DNA from: Prochilodus magdalenae
Taxonomy: Eukaryota > Chordata > Actinopteri > Characiformes > Prochilodontidae
DNA length: 64,000 nucleotides
Direction: 5' to 3'
Assembly: GCA_024036415.1 (NCBI GenBank)
Contig: JAMWET010006596.1
Location: 62,001 to 126,000 of the forward strand
Shown piece by piece: positions 10,566-23,399 of this stretch. Position 1 is the stretch's first letter. Every line of letters starts with the position of its first letter. The translations under genes were made by a program, and so were the position numbers. A model generated the notes under the pieces. That model was not told the origin of the DNA, made no database searches, and saw only the letters and a list, made by a program, of their open reading frames with translations.

Positions 10566-12594
10566 ATGTAAACAGTATTGATCCTCTCAGGCTGCTGAGG
10601 CACACAGTCTCCCAGAGCAGACTGAGGGGCAGAGCAAGTTTGACCCTGAGACTGCCCTGCTCTCTCGCTATCTCCCTTTCTCTCCGTCTCTCCCTCTTTT
10701 TCTCTCTCTTTTCTCTGCAGCTGCTCTCTGCTCTCTATGCAACACATCCTATCTCACCTCCTAGCCCTCCCTAAAACCCACCCACATAATACACAGACAC
10801 ATGTACACACGTACACACACACATCTAGCTCCACCATTTCTCCTCTGCCTCTTTCTCTCCTGCTACCTCTAGGCTTCTTTCCTCTGTCTGGTTTACATGC
10901 CAAATAAACACAAAATGCCATACAACATTGTATGCAGGCCAGCAAATCTCATGTCGTGATGAGAATGAGATGAAAGGATGAGTGTCAGGCTGATATCATT
11001 TATCTAGCAGGTCTGTATACAGACATTTTGAGGGGGAAGTAGAAACAGAGGCAAACTAACCAATTCACAGTTTATGGCAATCACTCTTGTTAAGAGTAAT
11101 TCTGAGGAATTTAAATGCATTGCCTGTGGTGTAGAACCTTCCTGTTCCCCATACAAGGCAGTAGCATTATCTGCTATACTGTCTACTTGCTTGTTAACGT
11201 TGCATTTACAAATCTATTCAACAGCTCCTCCTTGTTTTTCACAGCAAAATATTGGCTTAGAAAGTTGTTGGTGCCCCTGTTGCCAGATTTGACTGATTGT
11301 TTATCTCTGCTCATCTGCCCCTGCCGAATTTTGCCAAATGTCCATCTCCACAATGGCTACTGTATGCACATTTACCTTTCCACTGTGTAGAAAACCTCAC
11401 TTGTGTGCTCCACTCACCCCTGTGTCACCATGGACTTCTGCCATAGACATTTGGTCATAGATGGTGTTCATCTGCCTCACACTATACTGGCTTCTTTATA
11501 GATTCATACTAAGGTATTGTTATGATGGGCTTCTAACAGTAGCCATTGACTCCATTCCCCACAATCCCTGTTTCTTCACTCTGACTCTGCCTTGCCCTTA
11601 TGTTATATCCCCTTTGCTTTTGTTGCTGCTGGGTTCGATTACAAATGTGTTAAACCTCGCCTTGATTTTAGCTCAGCGCAACAATCTGTTTTTCCATCAA
11701 CACAATTTGTTAGTCTGACAGACCTTTATCAGTAGTCATCAGTCATCACTTAATACTTTTGTTCACTGAAAAGTTTTCTTTTATTTTTCCATATTTACTA
11801 TTAAATAGTCATTTTCAAATCTCATTCCTTACTCACATTCCTCTTGTTGTATTTTTGCACTATTGTTATCCAGTGCTGACCGGAAGAAGATGGCTTTTGA
11901 GTCCTGAGTCGTCTCGGCTTTTTTTCCTGTTTCTCATAAGAATTTTTTTCTCTGCCGCTGTTGCTGGTGTTGTGCTTATTGGGTCTCAAACCTGGATGTT
12001 TTTGTAAAGCTGCTTTTTTTGCAATGCCCACTGTAAGTGCAATATAATCTTTTAAAATCTATAACATACATATAAATAATGCGCATTATGTAAAGAAATG
12101 CTTTCTTAAACAGATAAGCGGTGCTTTACTGGTGGGATTTTCAGCTGTGTGGTGATGACAAGCATGCATCTATGTTGAAGTTGCTTAGGCAACTTAGGCA
12201 ATTTGAGCTTTATTTAGAGGGTGAACCTGGGCTGAGCCTTTTTAAAACAGATCTCAAACAATGCCATTTTACATGATGGACAACTGGTATTAATGTAAAT
12301 GACAATGACGACGTGCCTTATCAATTATAGATGTGTACATTATTAAGTGATGTCATATACATGTTCTTATGCCCAAACATTTTGGATCTTGCGACCACTT
12401 TTATGAAGGTAGCCATTGTAATCATTCTTCAGGGGAAACCCCATGTTTTTAAGAGCTTTTTTTAAGCAGCCAGTAGTACTAGCTTTACTGGAGAATATTT
12501 GAACCACAACCTCAAGCATACAAGACTGTGAAGTTAACCACTATACTATCTAATTGCTATGTAGCAACTTTATGTCTACAAAGTGGACCAGCAA
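10564..12594. other. Unique DNA without recognised features
   Basis: Pyrimidine-rich from 10660 to 10870, then AT-rich. Open frames at 11115-11718 are leucine/phenylalanine-rich but lack a start context or motif and overlap each other. Nothing supports a gene. Confidence 0.4.
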
Positions 12595-12915
12595 GATAGG
12601 AGTGTCTAATAGAGTGGGCACAGTGTTTAAAAACTTTGGCACTGATATGTCTGATCCACTCACACCAGTACATCACACCCTAACACTCCATCGCCATATC
12701 AGTATCACTGCAGTGCTGAAAATGATCCATCATCCACATAATACCTGGTCTGTGTTGGTTCTTTGGGGCTCCTGATCATTGAAGAACAGAGTAGATTGTA
12801 GATTGCAATGTAATTGTAGAAATGCAGTGTGCTTCTGTTTGTTGAGTGGAGCTAATAAAACAGTAAATAGTGAGTATATATGGAAGTGCTCCTAATAAAG
12901 CGCTTGCTAAGTGTA
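12595..12915 (+). mobile_element. Non-autonomous DNA element, family A copy 1
   Basis: The stretch CTGATCCACTCACACCAG, CAGTATCACTGCAGTGCTGA, AATGATCCATCATCCACATA and CTTTGGGGCTCCTGATCATT follows in order the internal sequence of a very common otophysan repeat, and it ends with the CTCCTAATAAAG-type terminus at 12888-12899. A second copy on the opposite strand lies at 27811-27955. No open frame. Family membership is from memory. Confidence 0.6.
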
Positions 12916-13621
12916 CATAGCGATACTAAGGACAAGGGTGCGGAGCTTAACCAAGGGCTATCCATGAGCCTAGTAAATTTAAAAACGTATAGCCCACTGT
13001 AGCTAAATACAGCAGTTTTATTGAAGCCAGTTTGTACTTCTGTTTATTGTTGTAGATAACTGTATGTCAGATTTGAGATTTCTTAACAACTCAATAGAGA
13101 CTGCATGCTGGCTCGAGTGGTGGCCTTAATAGAGATATAATTTATTCAGTGTTTCTATTGTTCTATCTTGAATTGGTGGACCTGTGGCCAAACATGCCAG
13201 AACACTAGTGTGAGCATAACTGTGTGAAATGGGTTTCTATGAGTAACTGCTCACAAAAGGAGACATGCACATGGACACACACAGTTGTACTCCAGAGTTC
13301 TGAAGTGCTCTTTTGAGAGTATTCTCTCTCTCTATAGTAGTTGGGCTCCCCTGTAGAGACCGGTCTCAGCGTGACACTGCTATAAAGCCTGCATTCACCC
13401 ACAGGACGAGCCACCATTTGATCTCCCAAATATGTCAGAAATGTTTTCATACTCCCCATTCATAGGAGCGTCGGGCCGGGGGACCTAATCGCATAAGACA
13501 TGGAATTAAAGAGGGAAGCACACAGAGGTGAAGAGGTGCTTTCCTTGGAGGAGTAATGGAATGAGGCAGGGGGTTGAAATGGGAGAGTCATTGAAAAGCT
13601 ATAAAAGAAAAGCTAGACAAA
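12916..13621. other. Unique non-coding DNA
   Basis: No motif or repeat recognised. An 84-codon minus-strand frame (13205-13459) looks random. Confidence 0.4.
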
Positions 13622-13745
13622 AAAAATCTAATTTATGCGATTTTCCTACCCAAATGTATTCTATCAGCCAAGACATATTCCATGTCCCAGATTTTTACTT
13701 TTGCATTGGAGTTGCAAGGCCTAATACAGATAACAAGTAATATGT
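13622..13745 (+). repeat. Dispersed repeat B, copy 1
   Basis: Aligns along its length with 14862-14995: shared landmarks are AAAAA(G)TCTAATTTA, ACCCAAATGTA, CAGCCAAGA, TTTTGCATTGGAG and AACAAGTAATA, in the same order and orientation. It is probably an old mobile-element fragment of unknown class. Confidence 0.55.
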
Positions 13746-13989
13746 AGGAGCCATTAGCATTATTCAGACTACTTGCTTGAACCATTACACTTATTTACCA
13801 TTTTCACTCTAGTGCTGAAACTTTAGAAACCTAACATGTCTCAACTGATCAATGACATTAAGGGAAATTGTGTTAATTCTATGTCTTGCTAAACTTTGAG
13901 TGGTACTTTTTGTGCCGCAAGTTTCATACCAAGTAATATATAGTAGTTAGGGAGTAATAACTGATTAATAACTGAATGAAAAGCCTGTC

Positions 13990-14440
13990 GTGGAAGGAGT
14001 TAAAATGGGCCTGGGTGCAGGGGCTCAGTGTGGGAGAGAAACTGTATTGACGGGTGGGGTGGGGGCCGTTATGTCACGGCTGTCAAGTCCGTGTAATGTT
14101 GACAGGCCGGGGCTTTCTGCTGTGCTCTGCCGGCCCCTCCCCTCCTCCCCCCGCTTGGCAGCGCATGGTGCAGAGTGTGGGAAAGGACGGCCCAGGCACG
14201 CGCCAGATAAGATCGCACAACAAACGGCCGGGCCTCTCCGGGGAGCGCTGCGGCATGCTTTCCCCAGCAAACAGGCCCCTACTGGCACGCAGAGAAGCCC
14301 CCCCAGGGCCTGGACACACACACGCACACACAGCACACAGGGCTGCCACTGTGGAGGCCCAGGAAAGAGGAATGAGTGTGTCATCCCTCGTTTCCTCTGT
14401 CTCTCTCTCTCTCTCTCTTTCTCCCTCTCTGTCTGAATCA
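13990..14440. other. GC-rich block with a CA stretch and TC tract
   Basis: GC-rich and CpG-containing (CGCCAGATAAGATCGC near 14200), open in four frames because of composition, and ending in a TC tract (14398-14428). The AGATAAG at 14204-14210 is a good GATA-factor site. No protein motif. A candidate regulatory element. Confidence 0.3.
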
Positions 14441-14861
14441 TTCCAGTTAGTTTGTCGCTCTGTTTTCCGCTTGTCTTTTTAGACAGGGCCCACTGTTCAG
14501 TCCATTTTTTTTGGCCTTCTCACACCACATCATTTCACGCCTTCACATATTTGTCGCTAGTTTTGGATGATCTCATTTGTTCTCGTTACCATGCACGATT
14601 CTCTATTCTCTTTCTACTATCTCTTTCATTCTCAAATTCCAGACCTTTTCAACTCTTCTCATGTCGGCCTTCTCGGAATGGGGCCATCCTCTTAGAATAA
14701 GTACACACGTCAGGATCTCGCCAAAAAAAGTTTTTGGTCAACTGAGACATTTTATTGCTCACTTGCTAAATGCCTCTTGTTCAAATACAGATACCATAAA
14801 GACACATTCATCATTAATTCTGTTTCTTTTGGGCCCAGAAGTAGCACTCAAAGCAAGAGCT
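14441..14861. other. Pyrimidine-rich unique DNA
   Basis: CT-rich single-copy DNA with overlapping chance frames. No feature recognised. Confidence 0.4.
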
Positions 14862-14995
14862 CAGCAAAAAAGTCTAATTTACAGCTCTCCCCATAACCCA
14901 AATGTAGTAGACCAGCCAAGAACAATTGGTGCCTAAAGTTTACTTCTCTTATTTTGCATTGGAGCCACCAGGCTAATGTAGCTAACAAGTAATAA
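14862..14995 (+). repeat. Dispersed repeat B, copy 2
   Basis: The best-matching partner of 13622-13745, with a third copy at 20595-20695. Key words are CCATAACCCAAATGTAGTAG, ACCAGCCAAGAACAATTGG and GCTAATGTAGCTAACAAGTA. Confidence 0.55.
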
Positions 14996-17900
14996 CAGCA
15001 TAGAATTCACCTGTTAGCACTGTGTACAGACACTGCATGCATACTTGCCTCAAATTGTGTCACAATGTTGAGTAATTTCCAATAATTTATCTACACAGTA
15101 TGACATATTGATAGTTATAAAAGTAGAGGGTAAGATGTATAGCTCAATACAGTTCCTGAAATTTTGTACTTCCGTTTGTATCTTTGACCTAGTAAGTTTC
15201 TCTAGTATGAACCTCCCTAAATTACTAATGGTTTGAGGATCCATTTGCTGTGGGTTTCTGTCCATGCCTTCCTCTGTATAACATACTACTAAAAGCAAAG
15301 TTTAGACCTCACAATCTTCATAGCTACTGAAATTATTTAACAACTCTGTGGTTTGAGGTCAGTATCTGTGATGTAAGAACTGAAACTGAACTGCATTTGC
15401 ATGCTGCTAATTGGTGTGCAATAAGCTTTAGCAGCTTCAATGCCTGACTAAAGAAGCACGTTTTGGACAGTCACCACAAATCATCTGCATTATGAATGTG
15501 TGCCAAACTATAGCTTAAAGACTTGAGGGTGGTAGGAAATGGAAATACAGAAGGCTTACCGTGCATAGTGCTAGAGATTCCATCACCTTCACACACGCAC
15601 ACACGCGCACAGCGCTGATAAACACTTCACCACACTTCACACACTGCTGGACTCGAGGATTCTCCATAATGCATTGTGGCGTGATGTGTGGATGGAGAGA
15701 GAAATCAGCCCATCTGTCCATGCTAGCTTTCTACCATCACTACTCATCCATGCTTGCTCTCTCTCACAACTCGTTTTGCAATTTCACAGACGCATGCATG
15801 AACACACCTCCTGTGTCAAAGTGTTGTGTCGTGTTGCCTCCCTATCCTCGATTTTGCATGAGTGACACGGTGGATAGCACTTTTAGCAGCAGTTCTACTT
15901 GTCATGTTGTAGTGTTTCAAAAAGCGGTAGCCAGTGTCTTACTCGAGATTTAGCAAGGAAAATGAATACACCCTGCTCGTTTAGTGTTTGGGGACACCTT
16001 TCCCCTCATTTGAATGCGTAACGTTTGATATGTACTGTATTTTTCAGTTAAAGGCTTAAAACACGATTTTAAACAAATACACTTTTGCCTGAGGCACTTG
16101 AATGTGACTGCTGCAGTATTAAAGGCAGAACGGAAAATCTCAGACAGGAAACTGGTGGATAACAGGCTGACTCCAGCTTCATTTAGCGTTGGAAAGCGTG
16201 GAAAGGGATGAAGAGGTTGCTTTGTTTCTGTTTGACAGGTGGGTAACATTAACTTACTTGTGCTGTTTTACAGAAGCAATAGGTCAGTACTGCTTTCTCC
16301 CATAAGCTATAGCAATTGGTTAGTATCACAGTTAGCAGTTGTAGTAATAGTTTGCTAACCCACAACCTAGCTAACTATTGGTTACATGCTATGTCTTTGT
16401 TTGTGCTAATATTATATCATGGTATTTGTCTGCAAATAGTGGACAAAGGGTTTTGCAGCCATTAAGACTTAAAAATACAAGTTAGCTAGCCTAGTATCAT
16501 TCACCTGGGAATTGCACATTCATTATTTTGGGGTGGAGCTGCGAGACAACACCATATAATATTTTGTTAAGGTAAAGATTCGCTTTTTTTTAAATATCTA
16601 ATATTTTAAGATATTTTTTATGTTTATTAAAGACTACTTTATACATAATACTGGCATAACCATAAACATATCATGGGAGATATGTGTACAACCTATGTAC
16701 AACTTGTGTTGTAGACATGGCGATGCCAGGTTCCTGACATCACCCCTGTAAAGAAATCAGTGTATAAGTGTCCAGTGATGTGTTTCACATCAAACCACTC
16801 TGAATGAATCTAGAGACTGAATTATTCAGAAATGTTTAAAAATTGGAAAAATTAGCTTATGACATAAGCTGTCGTGAACATTATGGCAGCGATAGCAGGA
16901 CATTGATATTACTGAAGTCATTGCTCAACTCTTGACAACAACAAGCAACTGAAGTCCTTTTTGTGGGGGGTTTTTTCCGTTTAAAGAAAAATCAAACAGC
17001 ATCCCACATTCTCAACCCCAACCCGGCCACCACATGAAAAACCACAAAAAAGGTCTTCAGCACAGTACATATTAGGCGATCCAAAAAAACTTCACTTTGG
17101 GTATGCCATTAGTCCATGTACCTGAACTAGCTCAATCTAAACAAATACTTTGAATGAACAATTCTTGAGATTAAAAAAAAAAGTTAAATTAGCTTAGTTG
17201 GTTGTATTTTGTAGGTTGAACTGGCACTCTATTTTTACAATGTACAACACCTGCCATCACACGTTTATAGCATGATTTGGACAATATTATGTAGCAATTA
17301 AAGAGTAACTGAATCTTCCTTGAAATGAAGAGGATTCGACAGTTTTCCTTTCCAAACTATTGATAAAAGCACCTGTTTGCCCAAAGGTGCTTTAAATAAC
17401 TTAAAGTTTTGAGTACCGACATTACTACAAAGGGATGAAATGCATGCTTGGCAGAATTCCCAAAGTAGAACCGTCACCAATAATGTTATGAGTACTGCAT
17501 GCTTAGATGAAAAAGTCTTTAATGTGTTTATGCAAATGTTAACAAAGTTTGTAAAATCTTCCTTATTTATATTAAAACACTTTAAAAGCCAAATACAGCG
17601 TCTTCACCAGTAGTGAACTGAAACTCTAATGTTGATTTTCTTAACACCCTGGACACCTGAAGACTCTGAAACGGTACAGAGAGGTGTAAAGAAGTATTGC
17701 TATCCCACAGCTATAACCTCTATCTCTCTTCACCCCACACACAGAACCAGCTCAAAGGAGGTGTGAGACACTATTCTCCCAGGTAACTGCTCCTTATGGC
17801 AAACACAGAACACCCACGCACACGCCTACTCATCGTCAGACGTGCACATACACACATTCGCCCATAAACGCGCACAGGCTGCAGCATGCGCATACGCAAA

Positions 17901-18039
17901 GGAACCTCACATAAACTCAAAGCATGCATAAGCTCACATACACTGGCTACTCCAGCTACTCTTTCCTTCCTGTCAATAATCCATCCCTAAATACTCAGCA
18001 TTGTTGTAGCCAGCTTGACTGAGGGAAAGGAGCCAAGGC
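14996..18039. other. AT-rich unique DNA
   Basis: Three kilobases with no supported gene. Single octamers lie at 15395-15402 (minus) and 17530-17537 (plus). A stretch near 17130-17250 (AGTTAAATTAGCTTAGTTGG, TTTTTACAATGTAC) resembles the end of a teleost inverted-repeat element, but no partner end was found. Confidence 0.4.
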
Positions 18040-18160
18040 ACCGGGCAGGTGAACAACATCCTGCAGAGTTTAACTCCCAACCTTAAGGGCCGTCTCAAAG
18101 TTAGAGCCAGGTGTGCTGAATCTGAACTCTCCAGGATGTCTAAGATCAAGGCTATGCAAG
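18040..18160. repeat. Possible repeat fragment
   Basis: ATCCTGCAGAGTTTAACTCC followed by GAACTCTCCAGGATGT resembles words of a common fish repeat (CTGCAGAGTTTAGCTCCAACC). The match is short and partly scrambled. Confidence 0.25.
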
Positions 18161-18950
18161 CCATAGCTGTGAAGGCTAATGGTCTACCTATGAGACTAAT
18201 ATTTTTTCTTTTCTTTTCTGGTGAACTCGCTTTACATCCAGCGTTACTGATCAATACAACCACCTCAAATTAAACCCCAAAATACTGATTCTCCCAGTGA
18301 CATTAAGTAAGCCTACCAAAAGGGATCTTAATCAGACAGCATATGAACTGGATACATACACAAAGATACTTTTCCCTGGATGCAACATTAAGTTCAAGTC
18401 AACTTGAAGTCAAATCACAGGGAAGGTTCTTCTGCTTTCATGGCTCTCATTTTTGCTTCTAAGTGATCTATAGGTAATTTAGTGGTGTGAATGAGAGAGA
18501 CACTCATAAGCAGAGTGCAATTATAAGTAATACACGATTTAATGAATTCACGATTCATGATTTTGTACATTCATTGTACACAGGTTTACCTAAGTATCTA
18601 TCTCTACATATGGCCATTTTTCTATCTAGCGTCTTGTACAGTTCCATTTTCATCCCTCTGTTTCTTGCATCCCATCTTCCTTCCTATTCCTCAGTGCTGA
18701 TTCTGTTTTCCAAGGGAGCTCTGGAACCAAACAGGCACCAAAACGTTTGTGTCATACAGTGAATAGGGCTTAATGAATACATAAGTGTGAATTCTGACCA
18801 TTCTTATTAGTGGCCTCATAAAGTGTTTCAACTCTGAATTGGACGAAGACCAAAATTTTGTGCTCACACTGCTCTGATCTGTATCACATGTAGTCCTGTA
18901 AGTGTGAAAGATGGAAGGGACGTGAGTACATAAATCTGGAGTGAGACTGA
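18161..18950. other. Unique non-coding DNA
   Basis: No recognised feature. Confidence 0.4.
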
Positions 18951-19400
18951 CCGAAAGCGTCCCCCCACCCTAATCGCCTCAGTGGGACTGTGTGTGACAG
19001 GCCAGGGGGTCAGAAGCAGGTCTGTCCCGATGGGCGATCCTGTGAGGGGTAATTGGGGCCCTGCAGATCAAACGGAGGCCATCATTAGCGGCTCTCAAGC
19101 AGCCACTAATCCACCACGTTCTCACACAAAAGGAATGGGGGAGGTGGGGTGGTGCTGACAAGTGTGTGTGTGCGTGTGTATGTATGTATGTGTGTGTGTG
19201 TGTGGGTGGGTGCACCGCCTGGCGCCCGCCAAGCTGAGCAAAACATCTCACCCGCAGATCAAAGGGCCTCAACATCTCAGAGCCATCCAAGGAGAGAAAG
19301 AAGGAGCAGAGGAGGGGGGCAAAGGAAGGGGGCGGGGGGCAAGCTGGAGCTGCCCGTGACTGGCACAGGGTAACTCACCTAGCGCCTGCGCCAGTCTGGG
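18951..19400. other. GC-rich block with a TG microsatellite
   Basis: A repeat-free GC-rich block (18960-19145, with GGGTAATTGGGGCCCTGCAG near 19047 and ATCATTAGCGGCTC near 19081), then TG/TATG repeats at 19161-19204, then purine-rich DNA. The left part has the look of a conserved enhancer core. Confidence 0.3.
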
Positions 19401-20594
19401 ACGTTTGATTTGTGAGTCCGTGAGCACAGTTACAGCTTCACAAGTACTTATGAATCATAATAGAAAAGGTCTGCTGCCAGTAGGTCAGTGCCGTGGCCCA
19501 GTAATGCTGGAAACTACTAGGGTTAGGGTCAGTCCGGTAAAACTGCAAGAGCAGGTTAAAGGTTACAGGGCAAGTGCAAATGTGAGAGAATGCCGAGAAT
19601 ACAGGTGCAAATCTTTCACCTCGTTAGCGATTCAGTACATCATGCAATACCAACTTATACTGCTGTTTGATTTGACTCATTTTCAGAATTTTGGAATTCT
19701 GACACATGTTTGGAAGCACACTAATTACACAAATGTGGATAAAAAATCTAGAAATGTATTTTAGACAAATATATATAAGTCCATGTATGTAAATATGTAC
19801 ATATTTAATTGGCTCCAATATTCCCAAATCACTGCAGTTGATGGGAGGTTACTGGGAATCAACACTAATTATCTCGGAGGATACTATGTCAGGGGTAACA
19901 CCCGTCCCAGCTCCGTCATCACTTTCCTGCTTCAAAATGCTCCAAAAAGATTCTCAGTTGTTTCTTTTTGAATTTTCTCAGAGGGCCATCACACCTTTAT
20001 GGTAATCTGGAGGTGTTTGCATCTTGACCCTGTACAGAGGGAGGTTCAGAGACGTTCTTGCGTAATTCCCAATTTGTGATCGGGTTAAACCTTAAATAGC
20101 AGGCAAGCACTGGAGGAAGAACTGATTTTTCTTCCTTTCATCAGTTGCTCCCAGCTCTGCCTGTTTTTTTTTTCCCTCACTGGGCGTCTCACGCCAGTTC
20201 CCTTCTTTTCTCCCTGAGTTGTCTCCTGACCCCGTGGTTTAAATCAAGGGGCGTACGGGTGGTCTGTCGTCTGTGGAAGGAGGCTGATTTTCCCAAGCCT
20301 CGTCTTCCCGAACTGAGGTTCTAATTGGCAGGAGGGCGACCTCCCGGTTCCTTTAAAATCACACCATGCAGAACGTTTACTTAGGGAAGTGCAGGGGAGA
20401 GGAAGAGGACGGGCCACGTGGCCTTGGCTGCCACTTCAAAGCCCGGTCACAGGGACCAAGCAAACTAGGCGGTGGAGGGGGGTGGAGGAAGGAACATGGT
20501 TCCAAGATAGCTTGGAATGACAAAAAAAAAAGGATGTCTGACCTTTTTAGACCTCTAACAGGCTTCATTTCATTCAAAAATCGAATGCACATGG
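19401..20594. other. Unique DNA, AT-rich then GC-rich
   Basis: 19620-19830 is AT-rich. 20030-20500 is GC-richer with CpG sites (GGGGCGTACGGG near 20249) and may be regulatory. No coding evidence. Confidence 0.35.
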
Positions 20595-20695
20595 TTTACA
20601 CACCCATCCTCAAGTGTAATGGATCAGCCAAAATATGTTTGGTGTCTGAACTATGAAGGTAAGGTAGCTAGCAAGTAATGGGAGCTTAATTCACT
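20595..20695 (+). repeat. Dispersed repeat B, copy 3
   Basis: CCATCCTCAAGTGTAATGG, ATCAGCCAAAATATGTTTGG and GTAGCTAGCAAGTAATGG align in order with copies 1 and 2, at lower identity. Confidence 0.45.
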
Positions 20696-20772
20696 GGTTA
20701 GGAATGGGCAAATAAAGACATGCTGAGGTAGGTGTGAAATCATGCAGTGGGAAAATCTCAGGGATTCTGAAC

Positions 20773-20870
20773 AAGCTGTCCAGGGAGTTTTCTGTCTTAC
20801 GCTCTGGGATAGGCTTCAGCACCTTCTGTGACCCAGAAAGAATGAGCAGTGATGAAGATGAGATTAGTGA
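20773..20870 (+). mobile_element. Retroelement 3' tail, copy 1
   Basis: TGTCCAGGGAGTTTTCTGTC and CTGGGATAGGCTTCAGCACC match the 3' part of the element also seen at 22345-22495 and 27188-27267. No terminal tetranucleotide array remains. Confidence 0.5.
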
Positions 20871-22344
20871 GATGAGGAAAACGTAAAAAAAGAATGCTTA
20901 CTGAGTACGGGGTGGGAGACTGGTCGGAGTGGAATCACCCATAACGTGGGGCTCCGTGTGAAAAACCCCACTCTAGACCTTCTGGAAATCCCAAACATGT
21001 CACGGACTGGTAGTGGTAGACTTGGTAGACACATGACATGGTATGACAGTGTGTTCCAAGCCCATGTTAAAAATGTCAAAGGCTGGCAGTAGCTCTGCAT
21101 TAGAACTCCTTTTTAAAATAGTCACTGCAAAATTGCTAAAAGTTAAAATATAAGAAAACATGTAAAAGGCTGTAACACTGTTAGTTTAGTGTTCTACTAG
21201 AATCCCATAGAACTGCAGAACGTGCTATCAGAAATGCAGCTGTGTTGACCTTTATGTCCTGAACTGAAGGAAAGTGAAATTCTGCATGCTATCACTTTAA
21301 ACAGTGCTGCTGTCTGATGTCTTCCTCGGACACTGGTGTCTTTTAGTTGAGGAAGCACGCTGTGTCAGGCTGGACGAAAATGACCAAGTGCACAAACTCT
21401 GTGTGCAGAATGATTGTACCAGGCAGCCACCTGTTGCACACACTTTGGTACTCAGAAAGAAGCAAGAACTCCCTGATGCTAATACCAGATGAGCCCAACA
21501 AAGGAGGAACAAAAAAGTACAGGATGTTGAACGGACACTGATCAGCAGTTCAGAAAGGACTTCAGTAACGATAATGGGTCTTTGCAGCAGCTGTGTATAC
21601 TGGGGTCTCCTACCAAAGTTATGCTGCTGTTGGTCTAAAATCGAAAAACAGCTCTTACTAAATTATGTATTAAGTTTCAGAGGATTTGGTAGAATTTATT
21701 CCAAAGCTCATTCATTCCTCAGTACACCTAATCTGTGAATAAATAAACCATCTGCTGCATAGGCCTCCCACACACCAAAGAAGCAGTATTCACTTCAGGT
21801 CATGGACCGCAGAATGTATTTTTGATGGGTGGGGCCAGAAGCCCACACACATACCACTCACACCACTATCATATGCATACAATGCATATACAGGATGTCT
21901 AGGATAGAAAGTGATTTGACAACACTCAGCAAAGACGTTCATTAAAGTCCCTGAAGAAACTGTATTTGCACAGATTCCTTCCCTGACACAATTCAGAGGA
22001 GAATTTCCAGCAGACTGGGATTTTTGCCACTGCTGGTGGACCTGTATAACCAGGCGCTTCCACACACCTTCAAATTAACTACTTTCCTCACACTATGGCC
22101 TTTGACATGTCCAAATGCAATCACTCCTTTTTGCCATCATTACCATCTGAATTGCAACCAGTTTTCCACACATCAAATGAGACATTCACTACACTGTACC
22201 ATCTCTTCTGAGTCTATGATCCCATTGCACATCTATCAGGTTTGTAAAGCCTGATCCTCCTCATTAAACCCATCAGCAGGAGCTTCAAGTTACTACCACC
22301 TTAAACATGCAAGATGACTAATTTTTTGCCCAGTGAGATGATTT
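20871..22344. other. Unique non-coding DNA
   Basis: Contains short frames open on both strands at 21297-21541. No protein motif, and no mobile element was recognised. Confidence 0.35.
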
Positions 22345-22495
22345 GGGGGCCAGTGTTTGCCTCCTGCCCTGGGATGGACTGGTGGACTGTCCAGGCCATT
22401 TCCTTCCACCCATTGAAAGCTAGGATAGACTCCAGTGCTCCCTGTGACCCACAGAGAGCCAAGCGGCTTTGCAGACGAATTAATAAGTAAATGAA
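22345..22495 (+). mobile_element. Retroelement 3' tail, copy 2
   Basis: TGCCCTGGGATGGACTGGTG, GGACTGTCCAGGCCATTTCC, GCTAGGATAGACTCCAGTGC and a 3' end of AATTAATAAGTAAATGAAAG follow the order of a very abundant fish non-LTR (SINE/LINE) 3' end that finishes in a short AATG-type tail. It is the longest of the three copies here. Confidence 0.65.
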
Positions 22496-22619
22496 AGTTT
22501 GCCTCTGTAGTTGGGAATTGGACTTATGAGGCTAATGTAACTAATGTAGCGGAAGCTGATCCTCCACCAATTAACATATCATGTTTTACCTTAACTGCAG
22601 ACAATAGTATATCACACAC

Positions 22620-23270
22620 TGTGAGAAGCCACATAAAGAAGTTGAGTCATAAGCACATCATTGTCTTGATATGGCCCATGCTTTGGACAGATATCATCCT
22701 GAAAAGGTACAGAGGCATACACATATATAGCACTGTGCAACATACTTCAGCTTTCATTGCAAAAAATCTATATAAAGCTAAAAGACTCCTAACAACTGTG
22801 CAAGATCTGGTGGACCACCAAAACTGTCACCATGAGATAAACAGTACTTAAGATTCTGTAAGAGAGAGAGAGGAGAAAATCAGAACTGGTTCTTGCACTA
22901 GATCTGAAAACTTTAACAGGTGTGTCTGTCCATCCTTTCACTGTGAGAACCAGCTAAGCACTATGGGTGTGAAAGGATATGTAGCTGGCAAGGGTTACTT
23001 GGCCTCTGAGGCTGCAGAAAATGCAACCAACTTTTAAGTCTGAGCCGTGGAATGTACAGGATAATATCCCAGCAGATTTTGTTAAAAAAAACTGCAGGCA
23101 CGTCTCTCAAAAAGCATGGAAGCTGTAATAGAGGTAAAGACTGGACACACTGAATGCTGCAGATATTGTATTCAGCTCTTGAAGCTTCAGTGTCATTTTC
23201 TTCATGTTTCTGTTTATTTTCTGCACGTTCTCTTGACACTGTAAAGAATGGCATGTATTTAAAGGCTGTT
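22620..23270 (+). mobile_element. Probable Tc1/mariner-type element fossil
   Basis: At 23116-23154 the plus strand reads Met-Glu-Ala-Val-Ile-Glu-Val-Lys-Thr-Gly-His-Thr-Glu, close to the C-terminal motif of fish Tc1-like transposases (EAVI.AKGGHTKY). Upstream DNA (22760-22860) reads like a decayed frame with stops and an inserted GA run (22862-22872). No terminal repeats were found, so the limits are approximate. It is not functional. Confidence 0.4.
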
Positions 23271-23399
23271 TTTACTGGAAATGAAACAAATGAAGGGTGG
23301 TCTCTGATTTCCACACAGTACTGTACAACACACATACACATATATGTAAATATGGTCAGGACAGGGTTAACAGTACAACATGGGATACACATGAACCCC

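Noticed and set aside
10394..10747. 117-codon minus-strand serine/leucine frame
   Set aside because: Translation of a GA microsatellite.
14025..14482. Four overlapping frames of 88-148 codons
   Set aside because: Mutual overlap on both strands shows composition, not coding. No motif.
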